DNA of 64,000 nt from Streptomyces sp. JJ36 (GCF_021696945.1 NZ_JACYHE010000001.1:62001-126000), one strand, 5' to 3'. Shown: positions 48,195-56,639, counted from the first letter of the stretch. Numbers and translations are program-made. Notes: generated by a model from the letters alone, not told the origin.

Positions 48195-48206
48195 TACGGT
48201 CAGCCC
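48195..48206 (+). promoter_or_regulatory. Predicted -10 box of the LytS-type kinase operon
   Basis: TACGGT (48195-48200) lies six bases before GTG 48207, consistent with a leaderless transcript for the kinase-regulator-transporter operon. Confidence 0.45.
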
Positions 48207-49301
48207 GTGAACAGGACGTCCTGGGCCGCCCTCGGCCGCCGCACCACCCGCCGGGGAGCACCGGCGCCGTCCGCGGCACGCACCGCGGCCACGGGTGTGC
48301 TGCGCGAGGTGCGGCTGCTCGGCACCGATCTCCAGGACGGCCTGCGCGGCGGACGGACGGCGGCCGCCGCCCGCCGGGTGCGGCGGCTGCTGGACGCCGA
48401 CGCGGTGGTGCTTGCGGATCTGGACGGCCCGGTCGCCCGGCACGGCGCGCTGCCCCCGGGCAGCGAACCGGACGCGCTGCTCTCCCGGGTGTACGAGGAG
48501 GGCCGGGTACTGCGCCGGCCGCCGCTGACCGCGGCCCCGCTGTTCGTCGCCGGGGATCTCGCGGGCTGCCTGCTCGCCGCCGGCGAGGTCGCCCAGGAGG
48601 ACCTCACCGAGATCGCGGGGCTGGTCGCGGAGTCGCTGGACCACGCCGAGCTGCGTACCGCCCGGGCCCGGATCGCCGCCGCCGACCTGCGCACCCTGCG
48701 CGCCCAGATCTCGCCGCACTTCCTGCACAACGCGCTGGCGGTGATCGCGGCCCGCGTGCACAGCGACCCGGACCTGGCCCGGGGACTGCTCACCGACTTC
48801 GCGGACTACCTGCGCTACAGCTTCTCCACCCAGGGTGACTACGCGACCGTGGCCGCGGAGCTGCAGGCCACCCAGACCTATCTGGAGCTGCAACGGGCCC
48901 GGTTCGACGACCGTTTCGACATCACCGTGCGGATGGCCCCGGAGATCCTGCCCGTCGCCATCCCCTTCCTGGTGGTGCAGCCCATCGTGGAGAATGCCGT
49001 GCGGCACGGGCTGGAGCGCCGCTCGGGGCGGGGGCACATCAGCGTCTCCGGCTACGGCGAGGGCCCGCTGTGCGTCATCGAGATCGAGGATGACGGCGTC
49101 GGCATGGAGCCAGAGTTCGCCCGCGCGATCCTGGCCGGTACGGGACCTCCGGCCCGCGGCGTCGGCCTCGCCAACGTGGATCAGCGGCTGCGCGCGGTCT
49201 ACGGGCCGGAGCACGGCCTGCTCATCGAGACCGCGCCCGGCAGCGGCACCCGGGTCGTCGTCCGGGTGCCGCGGTTCAAGCGAGGAGTGGTGGCGGAATG
49301 A
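48207..49301 (+). CDS. LytS/YehU-type sensor histidine kinase, soluble form
   Basis: A 364-residue protein. The N-terminal ~150 residues form a GAF-like or PAS-like region (RVRRLLDADAVVLADLDGPVARHG ... LFVAGDLAGCLLAAGEV) without membrane segments, unlike the 5-TM LytS sensors. The His_kinase domain has LRAQISPHFLHNALAVIAARV with the phospho-acceptor His (~170), and the ATPase domain shows PIVENAVRHGLE, EIEDDGVGMEP and GVGLANVDQRLRAVYG. It would phosphorylate the LytTR regulator whose gene overlaps by ATGA. The transporters around it suggest it senses a small carboxylate. Confidence 0.92.
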   Translation: MNRTSWAALGRRTTRRGAPAPSAARTAATGVLREVRLLGTDLQDGLRGGRTAAAARRVRRLLDADAVVLADLDGPVARHGALPPGSEPDALLSRVYEEGRVLRRPPLTAAPLFVAGDLAGCLLAAGEVAQEDLTEIAGLVAESLDHAELRTARARIAAADLRTLRAQISPHFLHNALAVIAARVHSDPDLARGLLTDFADYLRYSFSTQGDYATVAAELQATQTYLELQRARFDDRFDITVRMAPEILPVAIPFLVVQPIVENAVRHGLERRSGRGHISVSGYGEGPLCVIEIEDDGVGMEPEFARAILAGTGPPARGVGLANVDQRLRAVYGPEHGLLIETAPGSGTRVVVRVPRFKRGVVAE

Positions 49302-50080
49302 CGGGCACGACCCACGCGTCCCCCGGCCTGCGGGTCCTCGTCGTGGAGGACGAGCCCTCCACCCGCGAGGAGCTGGCCGCGCTGCTCGGCGGCATACCGG
49401 AGCTCGCCGAGGTGGTGTCGGCGGAGAGCGGCGAGGACGCCGTACGGCTGCTGGGGACGCCCGCGTTCGACGCCGTGTTCCTGGACATCTCGATGCCCGG
49501 CCTGGACGGGATGGATCTGGCCCGGGTGCTGAGCAGGCTGTCCGCGCCGCCCGCGATCGTCTTCGTCACCGCCTCCGAGTCGCACGCCATCGAGGCTTTC
49601 GGCATCGGCGCCGTCGACTATCTGCTCAAGCCGGTGCGCCCGGAACGGCTGGCCGAATCGGTCACCCGCATCGTGCGGCAGGGCCGGGGCGCGGCCGAGG
49701 AGGAGCCGCCGGCGGACGGGCTGGACGTGGTGCAGATCGAGCACAGCCGGCGCACCGTCTTCGTGCGCCGGGCCGACGTGCAGTTCGCGGAGGCGCAGGG
49801 CGACTACGTGCGGCTGCACACCGCGGACGGCACACACCTGATCCGGATGTCGCTGTCCTACCTGGAGGAGGTGTGGGCGCCGGCCGGGTTCGTCCGGGCG
49901 CACCGCGGCTACCTGGTGGCGGCGGGCTGGGTGCACGACCTGCGCGTCACCAGTTCCTCCGGGCTGGTGGCCTGCACCCCTGCCGGTGACGTGCCGGTCA
50001 GTCGCCGGCACGCCCGTGCGCTGCGGGAGCAGCTGATGGAGGCGGCCCGCAGCGGCAGGCTGGGACGGGCGGCACAGTGA
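49298..50080 (+). CDS. LytTR-family response regulator
   Basis: A 260-residue protein. The receiver domain has VLVVEDEPSTREELAALL, the phospho-acceptor Asp in AVFLDISMPGLDGMD and VDYLLKPVRPERL. After an acidic linker comes the LytTR DNA-binding domain (~150-245; RRTVFVRRADVQFAEAQGDYVRLHTADGTHLIR, VWAPAGFVRAHRGYLV). Such regulators bind direct repeats upstream of transporter genes such as btsT or yhjX in E. coli. Its start overlaps the kinase stop, and its stop overlaps the next start. Confidence 0.94.
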   Translation: MTGTTHASPGLRVLVVEDEPSTREELAALLGGIPELAEVVSAESGEDAVRLLGTPAFDAVFLDISMPGLDGMDLARVLSRLSAPPAIVFVTASESHAIEAFGIGAVDYLLKPVRPERLAESVTRIVRQGRGAAEEEPPADGLDVVQIEHSRRTVFVRRADVQFAEAQGDYVRLHTADGTHLIRMSLSYLEEVWAPAGFVRAHRGYLVAAGWVHDLRVTSSSGLVACTPAGDVPVSRRHARALREQLMEAARSGRLGRAAQ

Positions 50081-50688
50081 CCGCCCCGCGCCGGGTGAAG
50101 GTGACCAGCCCGCAGACCCGGATCGCGCTGGCCCGCCGGCACCGGGTGCGGCCGCGTCCGCTGCCGCTGCCCGGCCCCAGCGACCCGGAGCGGGCGCGCC
50201 GGGTCTTCGCGGCCCAGCGGCGCACCGCGCTGCGCACCATGGGGCTGCTCGCGCTGGTGCTGCTCGGTACCAGCGGGGTGATAGGGGCGCTCCCGGTGCT
50301 GGACCGGGTCACGGCGGGCGGTGTCCCGGTGTCCTGGCTGGTGCTGGCCATCGCGACCTATCCGCTGCTGCTGGTGATCGCCGTGGCGCACGTGCGGGCG
50401 GCGGAGCGTACGGAGGCGGCCGAGGGCGGCGGGGACGGGCCCGGCGAGGAGGACGCGGCCGCGGAGCAGCGGGCCGGCGGACCCTGGGCGTTCCCGGGGG
50501 CGCCCGCGGGGGCGGTCCCGGGCCGGGAGCGGATGCCGGGGGTGGCCGCGCGCACCGGGCGGGCGGCGGTGTCGCGTGCTCCGCTGCGGGCCCGGCTGTC
50601 CTCCCGGGCGCGGGCCGCCGGCCGGGCACCCGGCCGGCTGCGAGCGGCCGTCCCGGTACGCGGGCGGCTGCGGGGCGGCGCGCGGTGA
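50077..50688 (+). CDS. Small two-TM membrane protein, probable symporter partner
   Basis: A 203-residue protein. A basic N-terminus (~1-45) is followed by two membrane segments (MGLLALVLLGTSGVIGALPVL, ~54-74, and WLVLAIATYPLLLVIAVAHV, ~86-105), then a Gly/Ala/Arg-rich tail of ~95 residues. Size, two helices and position just before a symporter gene parallel DUF485 proteins, although I see no clear sequence match. GTG 50077 overlaps the regulator stop (GTGA), and the stop overlaps the next GTG in the same way. Confidence 0.75.
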   Translation: MTAPRRVKVTSPQTRIALARRHRVRPRPLPLPGPSDPERARRVFAAQRRTALRTMGLLALVLLGTSGVIGALPVLDRVTAGGVPVSWLVLAIATYPLLLVIAVAHVRAAERTEAAEGGGDGPGEEDAAAEQRAGGPWAFPGAPAGAVPGRERMPGVAARTGRAAVSRAPLRARLSSRARAAGRAPGRLRAAVPVRGRLRGGAR

Positions 50689-52145
50689 CGGGCCTGCTGG
50701 CCATCGGGTTCCTGCTGGCCGTCAGTCTGGCGATCGGCCTGTACGGGGTGCGCGCCGCCCGTACCACGCCGGACTTCCTGGTCGCCTCCCGCCGGGTGGC
50801 GCCGGGCTGGAACGCGATGGCCATCGCCGGGGAGTACGTCTCGGCCGCCTCGGTGCTGGGGCTGGCCGGGCTGCTGCTGAAGGACGGGATCGGCACCATG
50901 TGGTTCGCGGTGGGGTTCACCGCGGGCTATGTCGCCGTGGTGGCGCTGGTCGCCGGGCCGATGCGGCGCTCCGGGGCGTTCACCGTGCCGGACTTCGCGG
51001 AGTACCGGCTGGGGTCGCCGGGCATCCGCCGGCTCTGCGGGATGATCGTGCTGGTCATCATGTGGCTCTACCTGGTGCCGCAGTTCAAGGGCGCCGGGGT
51101 GGTGCTGCAGCTCGTCAGCGGCACGCCCTACTGGGTGGGGGTGGTGCTGGCCGGGCTGGTCGTCAGCGGCTCGATCGCGCTGGGCGGCATGCGGTCGGCG
51201 ACCTATGTGCAGGCGTTCCACTACCTGGTGAAGCTGGCGTTCATCGCCGTGCCCGCGGTGTATCTGATGGTGCACGTCGGCGCGGAGACCCGGTCCGCGG
51301 CGTTCACGCCGGTCAGCGCCCCGGACGGGTGGAGCCGTCCGCTGCTGGACATCGGCGGCGCGGGTCACCCACTGCTGGCCACCTGGTCGGTGCTGGTGGC
51401 GACGACGCTGGGCGCCATCGGGCTGCCGCACGTGATCATGCGCTTCCACACCAGCTCCAGTGCCCGGGTCGCGCGGCGGGTGGCGGTGCGGGTGATCGCG
51501 CTGCTGGGGGTCTTCTATCTCTTCCCCGTGGTCTACGGGCTGCTGGGCCGGGTGCTCACACCGCACCTGGTGCGGGACAACGCCACCGACACGGTGACGG
51601 TGGTGCTGCCCGGGCAGGCGGTGCCGGGCGTGCTGGGCAGCGTGCTCACGGCGCTGGTGGCGGCGGGCGCCTTCGCGGCGTTCCTCTCCACCTCCTCGGG
51701 GCTGCTGCTGGCGCTGGCCGGCGGTCTGTCGCACGACCTGTTCGGCAGCGGGCTGTCCCGGCTGCGGGCGGCCGTCGCCGCGGGCGCCGGGGTGGCGGTG
51801 CTGCTCTCGCTGCCCGCCTCGCACCTGGACATCAACGTCCTGGTGGGCTGGGCCTTCGCGGTGGCCGCGTCCACCTTCTGCCCGCTGCTGGTGCTGGGCA
51901 TCTGGTGGTCGCGGCTGACGGTGGCGGGGGCGGCGAGCGGGCTGGCGACCGGCGTGGTGACGGCGACCGGCGCGGCCTTCCTCTCCGCGGCCACCGACTG
52001 GCACTCCGGCGTGTTCACCGTGCTGCTGGCGCAGCCCGCCGCCTGGACGGTGCCGCTGGCCTTCCTCACCATGATCGTGGTGTCCCGGCGGGGTGTGCCC
52101 CCGGAGGGGGCGGAGCGTGCAGCGCTGCGGCTGCACGCTCCCTGA
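50685..52145 (+). CDS. Second solute:cation symporter
   Basis: A 486-residue protein with ~13 membrane segments. Solute:sodium symporter features: TTPDFLVASRRVAPGWNAMAIAGEYVSAASVLGLAGL, GAFTVPDFAEYRLGS, SIALGGMRSATYVQAFHYLVKLAFI, TTLGAIGLPHVIMRFHTSSSARVARRVAV, and FLSTSSGLLLALAGGLSHDLF. It is related to but clearly different from the first symporter (shorter loops, no large loop before helix 7). It is the last gene of the kinase operon. Substrate probably a monocarboxylate, not proven. Confidence 0.92.
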   Translation: MTGLLAIGFLLAVSLAIGLYGVRAARTTPDFLVASRRVAPGWNAMAIAGEYVSAASVLGLAGLLLKDGIGTMWFAVGFTAGYVAVVALVAGPMRRSGAFTVPDFAEYRLGSPGIRRLCGMIVLVIMWLYLVPQFKGAGVVLQLVSGTPYWVGVVLAGLVVSGSIALGGMRSATYVQAFHYLVKLAFIAVPAVYLMVHVGAETRSAAFTPVSAPDGWSRPLLDIGGAGHPLLATWSVLVATTLGAIGLPHVIMRFHTSSSARVARRVAVRVIALLGVFYLFPVVYGLLGRVLTPHLVRDNATDTVTVVLPGQAVPGVLGSVLTALVAAGAFAAFLSTSSGLLLALAGGLSHDLFGSGLSRLRAAVAAGAGVAVLLSLPASHLDINVLVGWAFAVAASTFCPLLVLGIWWSRLTVAGAASGLATGVVTATGAAFLSAATDWHSGVFTVLLAQPAAWTVPLAFLTMIVVSRRGVPPEGAERAALRLHAP

Positions 52146-52334
52146 CCCCTGGCCGGCCCGGTCCGCGCCCGGGGCGGTGCCGGGTGCCGTGCCCGGCGGC
52201 GCCGGGCCCCTGGGACCAGCGGCGGCTCTGCCCGCCGCGCCGTGTGCCCGGGACCGGGCCCGACCGCGCCGTGCCACGGTCCGGGGCGCCGCCCGGGGGA
52301 CGCGTGCCCCGGGCCGGGTCACCCCCGGAGCCGG

Positions 52335-53300
52335 GTGCCCCGGACCGGGCCGCCCGGCCGCCCACCCCAGCCGGCGGCGGGCGCCCCGCAGGGGCCGCCG
52401 CCCCCGCAGGCGTGGGGGCCGCCCGGCGGCCCGGGGGACGGCGGCGGCTACGCCTCGCCGATCCCGGTGGTCCGTACCCACCTCGGCCACGCCATCGCCT
52501 CCGAGTGGACCAAGATCCGCTCGGTGCGCTCCACGGTCTGGACGCTCGGCATCATGTTCCTGCTCGTGGTCGGCATCGGCTTCCTCACCGCCCTGGGCCT
52601 CAGCGGCGACGACGACGGGTACGTGGACATGCCGCTGCTCGGCGGCGGCCTCTTCGGCCTGATGCTCGGGCAGCTCGCCATCATCACCCTCGGCGTGCTG
52701 GTGATCACCTCCGAGTACGGCACCGGCATGATCCGCACGACGATGACGGCCTGCCCGCGCCGCGGCCGGGTGCTGCTCGCCAAGGGCCTGATCTTCTTCG
52801 GACTGGCCTTCGTGATGACCACGGCGGCCTGCTCGCTCACCGCGCTGATCAACTCCGCGCTGCTCGGCGGCCAGACGGTGGGACCGGACCAGTACGTCCC
52901 GGAGAACCTGCGCGAGTCCGTCCAGGACGGGGAGCTCGTCGCCACCGGCGGCGAGTGGCTGGGGGCGACCGTCGGTGCCGGCCTGTACGTCGCCCTGCTG
53001 GGCCTGCTCTCGCTCGCCGTCGGCGCCATGCTGCGGCACTCGGCGGGCGCCATCACCACCATGATGGGCGTGGTGCTGCTCCCGCTGGTGCTGGCCCTGT
53101 TCATGCAGGGTGAGAGCCTGCGCGACGTGCAGGAGGCACTGCTGGAGTACTCCCCGCTGAACGGCCTGGCCTCGCTCTTCCACATGCCGATGCAGGGCGA
53201 GGGGGACGCCACCGGCTGGCCGCTGCTCGGCCTGCTGGCGCTCGTCACGGCCGCGGCGCTGGCGGGCGCCCAGGCGCTGCTCGCCAAGCGCGACGTCTGA
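52335..53300 (+). CDS. ABC transporter permease (ABC-2 type)
   Basis: The domain begins at SPIPVVRTHLGHAIASEWTKIRSVRSTVWTLGIMF, a phrase typical of streptomycete ABC-2 permeases, and has six membrane segments with a final EYSPLNGLASLFHMP. A Pro/Gly/Ala-rich stretch precedes it. GTG 52335, behind CGGAG, gives 321 residues; an in-frame GTG at 52242 is an alternative. Such permeases normally follow an ATP-binding subunit gene, but the upstream neighbour is the symporter and no ATPase is encoded within reach. The solute is unknown. Confidence 0.8.
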   Translation: MPRTGPPGRPPQPAAGAPQGPPPPQAWGPPGGPGDGGGYASPIPVVRTHLGHAIASEWTKIRSVRSTVWTLGIMFLLVVGIGFLTALGLSGDDDGYVDMPLLGGGLFGLMLGQLAIITLGVLVITSEYGTGMIRTTMTACPRRGRVLLAKGLIFFGLAFVMTTAACSLTALINSALLGGQTVGPDQYVPENLRESVQDGELVATGGEWLGATVGAGLYVALLGLLSLAVGAMLRHSAGAITTMMGVVLLPLVLALFMQGESLRDVQEALLEYSPLNGLASLFHMPMQGEGDATGWPLLGLLALVTAAALAGAQALLAKRDV

Positions 53301-53307
53301 TCTCCAC

Positions 53308-53332
53308 GGTCCGGGCCGCACAGGTCCGGACC
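53308..53332. terminator. Hairpin between convergent permease and zinc-ribbon genes
   Basis: GGTCCGG (53308-53314) and CCGGACC (53326-53332) in the 46-bp gap. Confidence 0.5.
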
Positions 53333-53346
53333 GGATCTGCCCCCGG

Positions 53347-53679
53347 TCAGTAGCGGGGGGCGTTACGGGACCGCTGGAGCCGCGCGCTCCGGCGGTCCCG
53401 CGCGTTCCAGCACGCCCGGTGCCAGTGCCGCCGGTCGTCCCCGCCGCCCTCCCGCGGCCAGGCCACCAGGTGCGGCACGCCGGGCGGGATCTCCTGGTCG
53501 CATCCCGGGCAGCGATAGTGCTTCACCGCCGCGCCCCCGGTGACCTGCCGCACCGCCCACTCCTCGCCCCGCCACTCGGCGGTGCGCTCCAGTCCGTAGC
53601 GCTCGCCGGGGTCCGCCGGGGCACCGGAGCGACGGGCGGATCGGGCACCGCCGCGCGGGCGGTTACGGCGCGGGGACAC
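53347..53679 (-). CDS. Small Arg-rich zinc-ribbon protein
   Basis: A 110-residue protein, very basic. The candidate metal site is YRCPGCDQEI (C-x2-C, ~56-59) paired with HWHRACW (~85-91). It resembles a small family that streptomycete genomes often label only as hypothetical or ATP/GTP-binding; I see no nucleotide motif. Nucleic-acid binding is plausible from the charge. GTG 53679 follows GAGGTGACCC. Confidence 0.75.
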   Translation of the reverse strand: MSPRRNRPRGGARSARRSGAPADPGERYGLERTAEWRGEEWAVRQVTGGAAVKHYRCPGCDQEIPPGVPHLVAWPREGGGDDRRHWHRACWNARDRRSARLQRSRNAPRY

Positions 53680-53985
53680 GGGTCACCTCGGTTCAGGGCG
53701 GAAGCGGTGGACGCGCGGCGAAAGCCGCCCCACCAGCGTACTGACCCGGGAGCCGAGCCGAAGGGCGCGCCGGCGTCGAGAGTGACGAGGTCAAGCGAGC
53801 GAGGAACGAGCGAGCGCAGCACCGAGAAGCGTCGACGCCGGACCCCAGCGCCCGGAGGCGAGGGCAGGTACGCAGCTCTCCCGGTTCCGCGGGAGGATTC
53901 TCCCGCCAGGCCGTGCCTTTGGCACGTGTCAGGCGTTGTTGCCGGATGGGGAGAGCCGGGCGGGTCCGCGAGGAGGCGGAGAGCG
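53680..53985. other. Structured gap before the luciferase-like gene
   Basis: There is no gene in these 306 bases. They hold a purine-rich element bounded by an inverted repeat (53770-53841) and two compact hairpins (53889-53906: GCGGGAG/CTCCCGC, loop GATT; 53913-53925: GTGCC/GGCAC, loop TTT). These may form a structured 5' leader or terminators for transcription from the left. Confidence 0.55.
53770..53841. repeat. Purine-rich element bounded by 10-bp inverted repeat
   Basis: CCGGCGTCGA (53770-53779) and TCGACGCCGG (53832-53841) flank ~52 bases dominated by GAGCGAG/GAACGAGCGAGCG steps. The composition differs sharply from the flanking DNA. It could be a dispersed small element or a structured RNA. 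Confidence 0.6.
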
Positions 53986-55023
53986 ATGCGTGTCGGAGCG
54001 TTCGTACTGGCGGCCCGGTTCCCGGGTCAGGGGTCGGGGGAGGCGCTGCACCGGGCGGTGCGGACCGCGGAGGAGGCCGAGCGCGCCGGCCTGGACGACG
54101 TCTGGGTCGCCGAGCACCATTTCGTGCCGTATGGCGTGTGCCCGTCCGCGGTGACCCTCGCCGCGCAGTTGCTCGGCCGCACCCGGCGGATCGGCGTCGG
54201 CACCGCGGTGAGCGTGCTGCCCAACGCCCACCCGGTGGCGCTCGGCGAGCAGACGGCCCTGCTGCACCTCACCTCCGGCGGCCGCTTCACCCTCGGCGTG
54301 GGCCGCGGCGGGCCCTGGATCGATCTGGAGGTCTTCGGCGGCGGCGCCGCGGCGTACGAGACCGGCTTCCCGGAGGCGCTGGAGCTGCTGCTGCGCTGGC
54401 TGCGGGAGCCGGCGGTGGGTGCCGACGGCGAGCGGCACCGCTTCCGCGAGGTCGCCGTGGTGCCCCGCCCCGACGAGGCGCTGAGCGGGCCGCCGGCGGC
54501 GCCCCCGGTGCTGGTGGCGTGCACTTCCCCCGGTACGGTGCGGCTCGCCGCCCGGCACCGGCTGCCGATGCTGCTCGGCATGCACTGCGGGGACACGGAG
54601 AAGGCGGAGTTCACCGCGCTCTGGCGGCGCGAGGCCCGGGCGGCGGGGCACGCCCCGGAGGCCGTCGCGGAGACCGCCGCGCAGCATGTCTCCGCGGGAG
54701 TGGTGCAGATCGCCGATACCGGCGCGGAGGCGCGGGAGACGCTCACCAAGGCCATGCCGGGCTGGCTGCGTCAAGGGCTGGAGGCGCACCGCACGGTGGA
54801 CGGCAGACCCCGTACATCGCGGGATCCGGTCGCCTACACGGAGCTGCTGTGCGGGCTGCACCCGGTGGGGACCCCGCGGCAGTGCGCGGACCGGCTGGCG
54901 ACCACCCGGAAGGTGACCGGAATCAGCCGTTTCGCCCTGCTCGCGGAGGGCAGCGGCGATCTGGCCGCCACCGAGGCGAACGTGCAACGGCTGGGCGCGG
55001 AGGTGCTGCCGCTGCTCCGGTGA
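53986..55023 (+). CDS. LLM-class flavin-dependent oxidoreductase
   Basis: A 345-residue luciferase-like TIM barrel. AFVLAARFPGQ at the start, AERAGLDDVWVAEHHFVPYG, RRIGVGTAVSVLPNAHPVALGEQTALLHLTSGGRFTLGVGRGGPW, and the C-terminal GTPRQCADRLA. These enzymes use FMNH2 or F420 to oxidise small molecules; substrate unknown. ATG 53986 has AGGAGG nine bases upstream. It converges with the SCO5389-like gene. The frame is open far upstream, but that part antisenses the zinc-ribbon gene. Confidence 0.92.
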   Translation: MRVGAFVLAARFPGQGSGEALHRAVRTAEEAERAGLDDVWVAEHHFVPYGVCPSAVTLAAQLLGRTRRIGVGTAVSVLPNAHPVALGEQTALLHLTSGGRFTLGVGRGGPWIDLEVFGGGAAAYETGFPEALELLLRWLREPAVGADGERHRFREVAVVPRPDEALSGPPAAPPVLVACTSPGTVRLAARHRLPMLLGMHCGDTEKAEFTALWRREARAAGHAPEAVAETAAQHVSAGVVQIADTGAEARETLTKAMPGWLRQGLEAHRTVDGRPRTSRDPVAYTELLCGLHPVGTPRQCADRLATTRKVTGISRFALLAEGSGDLAATEANVQRLGAEVLPLLR

Positions 55024-55054
55024 ACAGCGGCAGCACGGCGCCGCGGGCGGCGAC

Positions 55055-55447
55055 TCAGCAGTCGCGCAGCTCCGGCGACTGGTTGAGGAGCTGCCCGCGG
55101 GTCGAGCGGAACCGGGTGAGCCGGTCGTCCACCGCCGGGTCCAGCGGGAAGACGGCCACCCGGTGACAGTTCTGGAAGGCGAGCCGGACACCGAAGTGAC
55201 GTTCCAGCGCGCCGCGTATCGCATCGCTCGCCAGGGCGCGGAGAAGCTGGCCGCGGGCCTGCTCGTCCGGCGGAGGCGTCTGGTTGTCGGCGAACTCACC
55301 GCCGTCCACCTTCAGTTGCGCCACCAGCGAGCTGACCATCTCCCATGCGTACGGCAGGGAGGTACGGACGCAGTCGACGAAAGCCGCTTCATCGACCTCG
55401 CCTCGCTCGGCCTGTGCGAGCAGGGCCGGTGAGACGTCGAGCGACAT
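55055..55447 (-). CDS. Conserved small protein (SCO5389-like family)
   Basis: A 130-residue protein. Start MSLDVSPALLAQAERGEVDEAAFVDCVRTSLPYAWEMVSSL, middle rich in Gln/Asp/Pro, end with FGVRLAFQNCHRVAVFPLDPAVDDRLTRF. It matches, from memory, a streptomycete family named after SCO5389, which also lies beside nucS. No function is known to me. No membrane segment or catalytic motif is visible. ATG 55447 follows GAGAGGAG. Confidence 0.75.
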   Translation of the reverse strand: MSLDVSPALLAQAERGEVDEAAFVDCVRTSLPYAWEMVSSLVAQLKVDGGEFADNQTPPPDEQARGQLLRALASDAIRGALERHFGVRLAFQNCHRVAVFPLDPAVDDRLTRFRSTRGQLLNQSPELRDC

Positions 55448-55689
55448 GAGTTCTCCTCTCGCGACCCCGGGAGCCCCGGGGCCTTACGGACGGGACAGGG
55501 GAATCTGCCGCGACGCGACCGGTCGGGCCGGTCGCCGGGCGGTTCCGCACGGCGACGCCCCCGCTGCGTAGCGTAAGCCTGGGTCTACGCCTGCACCAGA
55601 CGAATGCGTACACAACAAGCCATCCGCGAAACCGCCCCGACCGGGGGCGCATCGCGAGGAACGGCCGCCGTCCAGTAGCGTGAGCGACC
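55448..55689 (+). promoter_or_regulatory. Divergent promoter region, nucS -10 box
   Basis: The 242-bp divergent region has an A/T-richer centre around 55590-55625. TAGCGT (55676-55681) ends eight bases before the nucS ATG, as in a leaderless transcript. Confidence 0.45.
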
Positions 55690-56361
55690 ATGCGTCTCGT
55701 CATCGCCCGTTGCTCCGTCGACTACGCCGGACGGCTCACCGCGCACCTTCCCTCCGCTCCGCGGCTCGTCCTGGTGAAGGCGGACGGCTCGGTGTCCATC
55801 CATGCGGACGACCGCGCCTACAAGCCCCTCAACTGGATGTCCCCGCCCTGCACCCTCAAGGAGAGCGAGGACGACGGGACACCCGTGTGGACGGTCGTGA
55901 ACAAGGCGGGCGAGAAGCTCATCATCACGATGGAGGAGGTGCTGCACGACTCCTCGCACGAGCTGGGCGTGGACCCCGGCCTGATCAAGGACGGGGTGGA
56001 GGCGCACCTCCAGGAGCTGCTGGCCGACCGGATGGAGACGCTGGGCGAGGGGTGGACGCTGATTCGGCGTGAATACCCCACGGCCATCGGCCCGGTGGAC
56101 ATCCTGGGCCGGGACGCGGACGGCACCACGGTGGCGGTGGAGATCAAGCGCCGGGGCGAGATCGACGGGGTCGAGCAGCTCACCCGCTACCTGGAGCTGC
56201 TCAACCGGGACCCGCATCTGGCCCCGGTGAAGGGCGTGTTCGCCGCCCAGGAGATCAAGCCGCAGGCGCGGGTGCTCGCGACGGACCGGGACATCTCCTG
56301 TGTGACCCTCGACTACGACGCCCTCCGCGGCATCGAGGACGACAAGCTCCGCCTCTTCTGA
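55690..56361 (+). CDS. nucS: Mismatch-specific endonuclease NucS (EndoMS)
   Basis: A 223-residue protein. The N-terminal dimerisation/DNA-binding domain contains [11 protein letters not shown]; the C-terminal RecB-like nuclease has [36 protein letters not shown] with catalytic D137, E151 and K153 and supporting Q163. The C-terminus DDKLRLF is a sliding-clamp-binding peptide. In actinobacteria and archaea NucS makes double-strand cuts at G-T, G-G and T-T mismatches and replaces MutS/MutL in suppressing mutation. All expected active-site residues are present. Confidence 0.97.
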   Translation: MRLVIARCSVDYAGRLTAHLPSAPRLVLVKADGSVSIHADDRAYKPLNWMSPPCTLKESEDDGTPVWTVVNKAGEKLIITMEEVLHDSSHELGVDPGLIKDGVEAHLQELLADRMETLGEGWTLIRREYPTAIGPVDILGRDADGTTVAVEIKRRGEIDGVEQLTRYLELLNRDPHLAPVKGVFAAQEIKPQARVLATDRDISCVTLDYDALRGIEDDKLRLF

Positions 56362-56639
56362 CCGCCGGGGGCGCCCCGGGCCCCGCGGGCCCGTGTGCCC
56401 GGACCGCACTCCGGCCCGCCGCGACAGGCGTCCCGTACCGCCGCCGGCGCTCCTTGTCCCGCCGCGACGGCACGCAACCCCGTGGCCGGGCCCGGGAACC
56501 CGGGCGGCAGCGGCGGCGCGGACGCCCGGCACAGGCGCCCACCGTCTCCCGCCGGGAGTCCCTCACCCCGCGACCGGGCTGGACCCCGCGGCGCGGGTCC
56601 GGCGGAACCGCCGAGCGCCGCGCCGGCCCCCGCGCACCG

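Noticed and set aside
53880-53985. Possible FMN riboswitch before the flavin oxidoreductase
   Set aside because: The hairpins are simple stems and the conserved RFN core sequence is absent.
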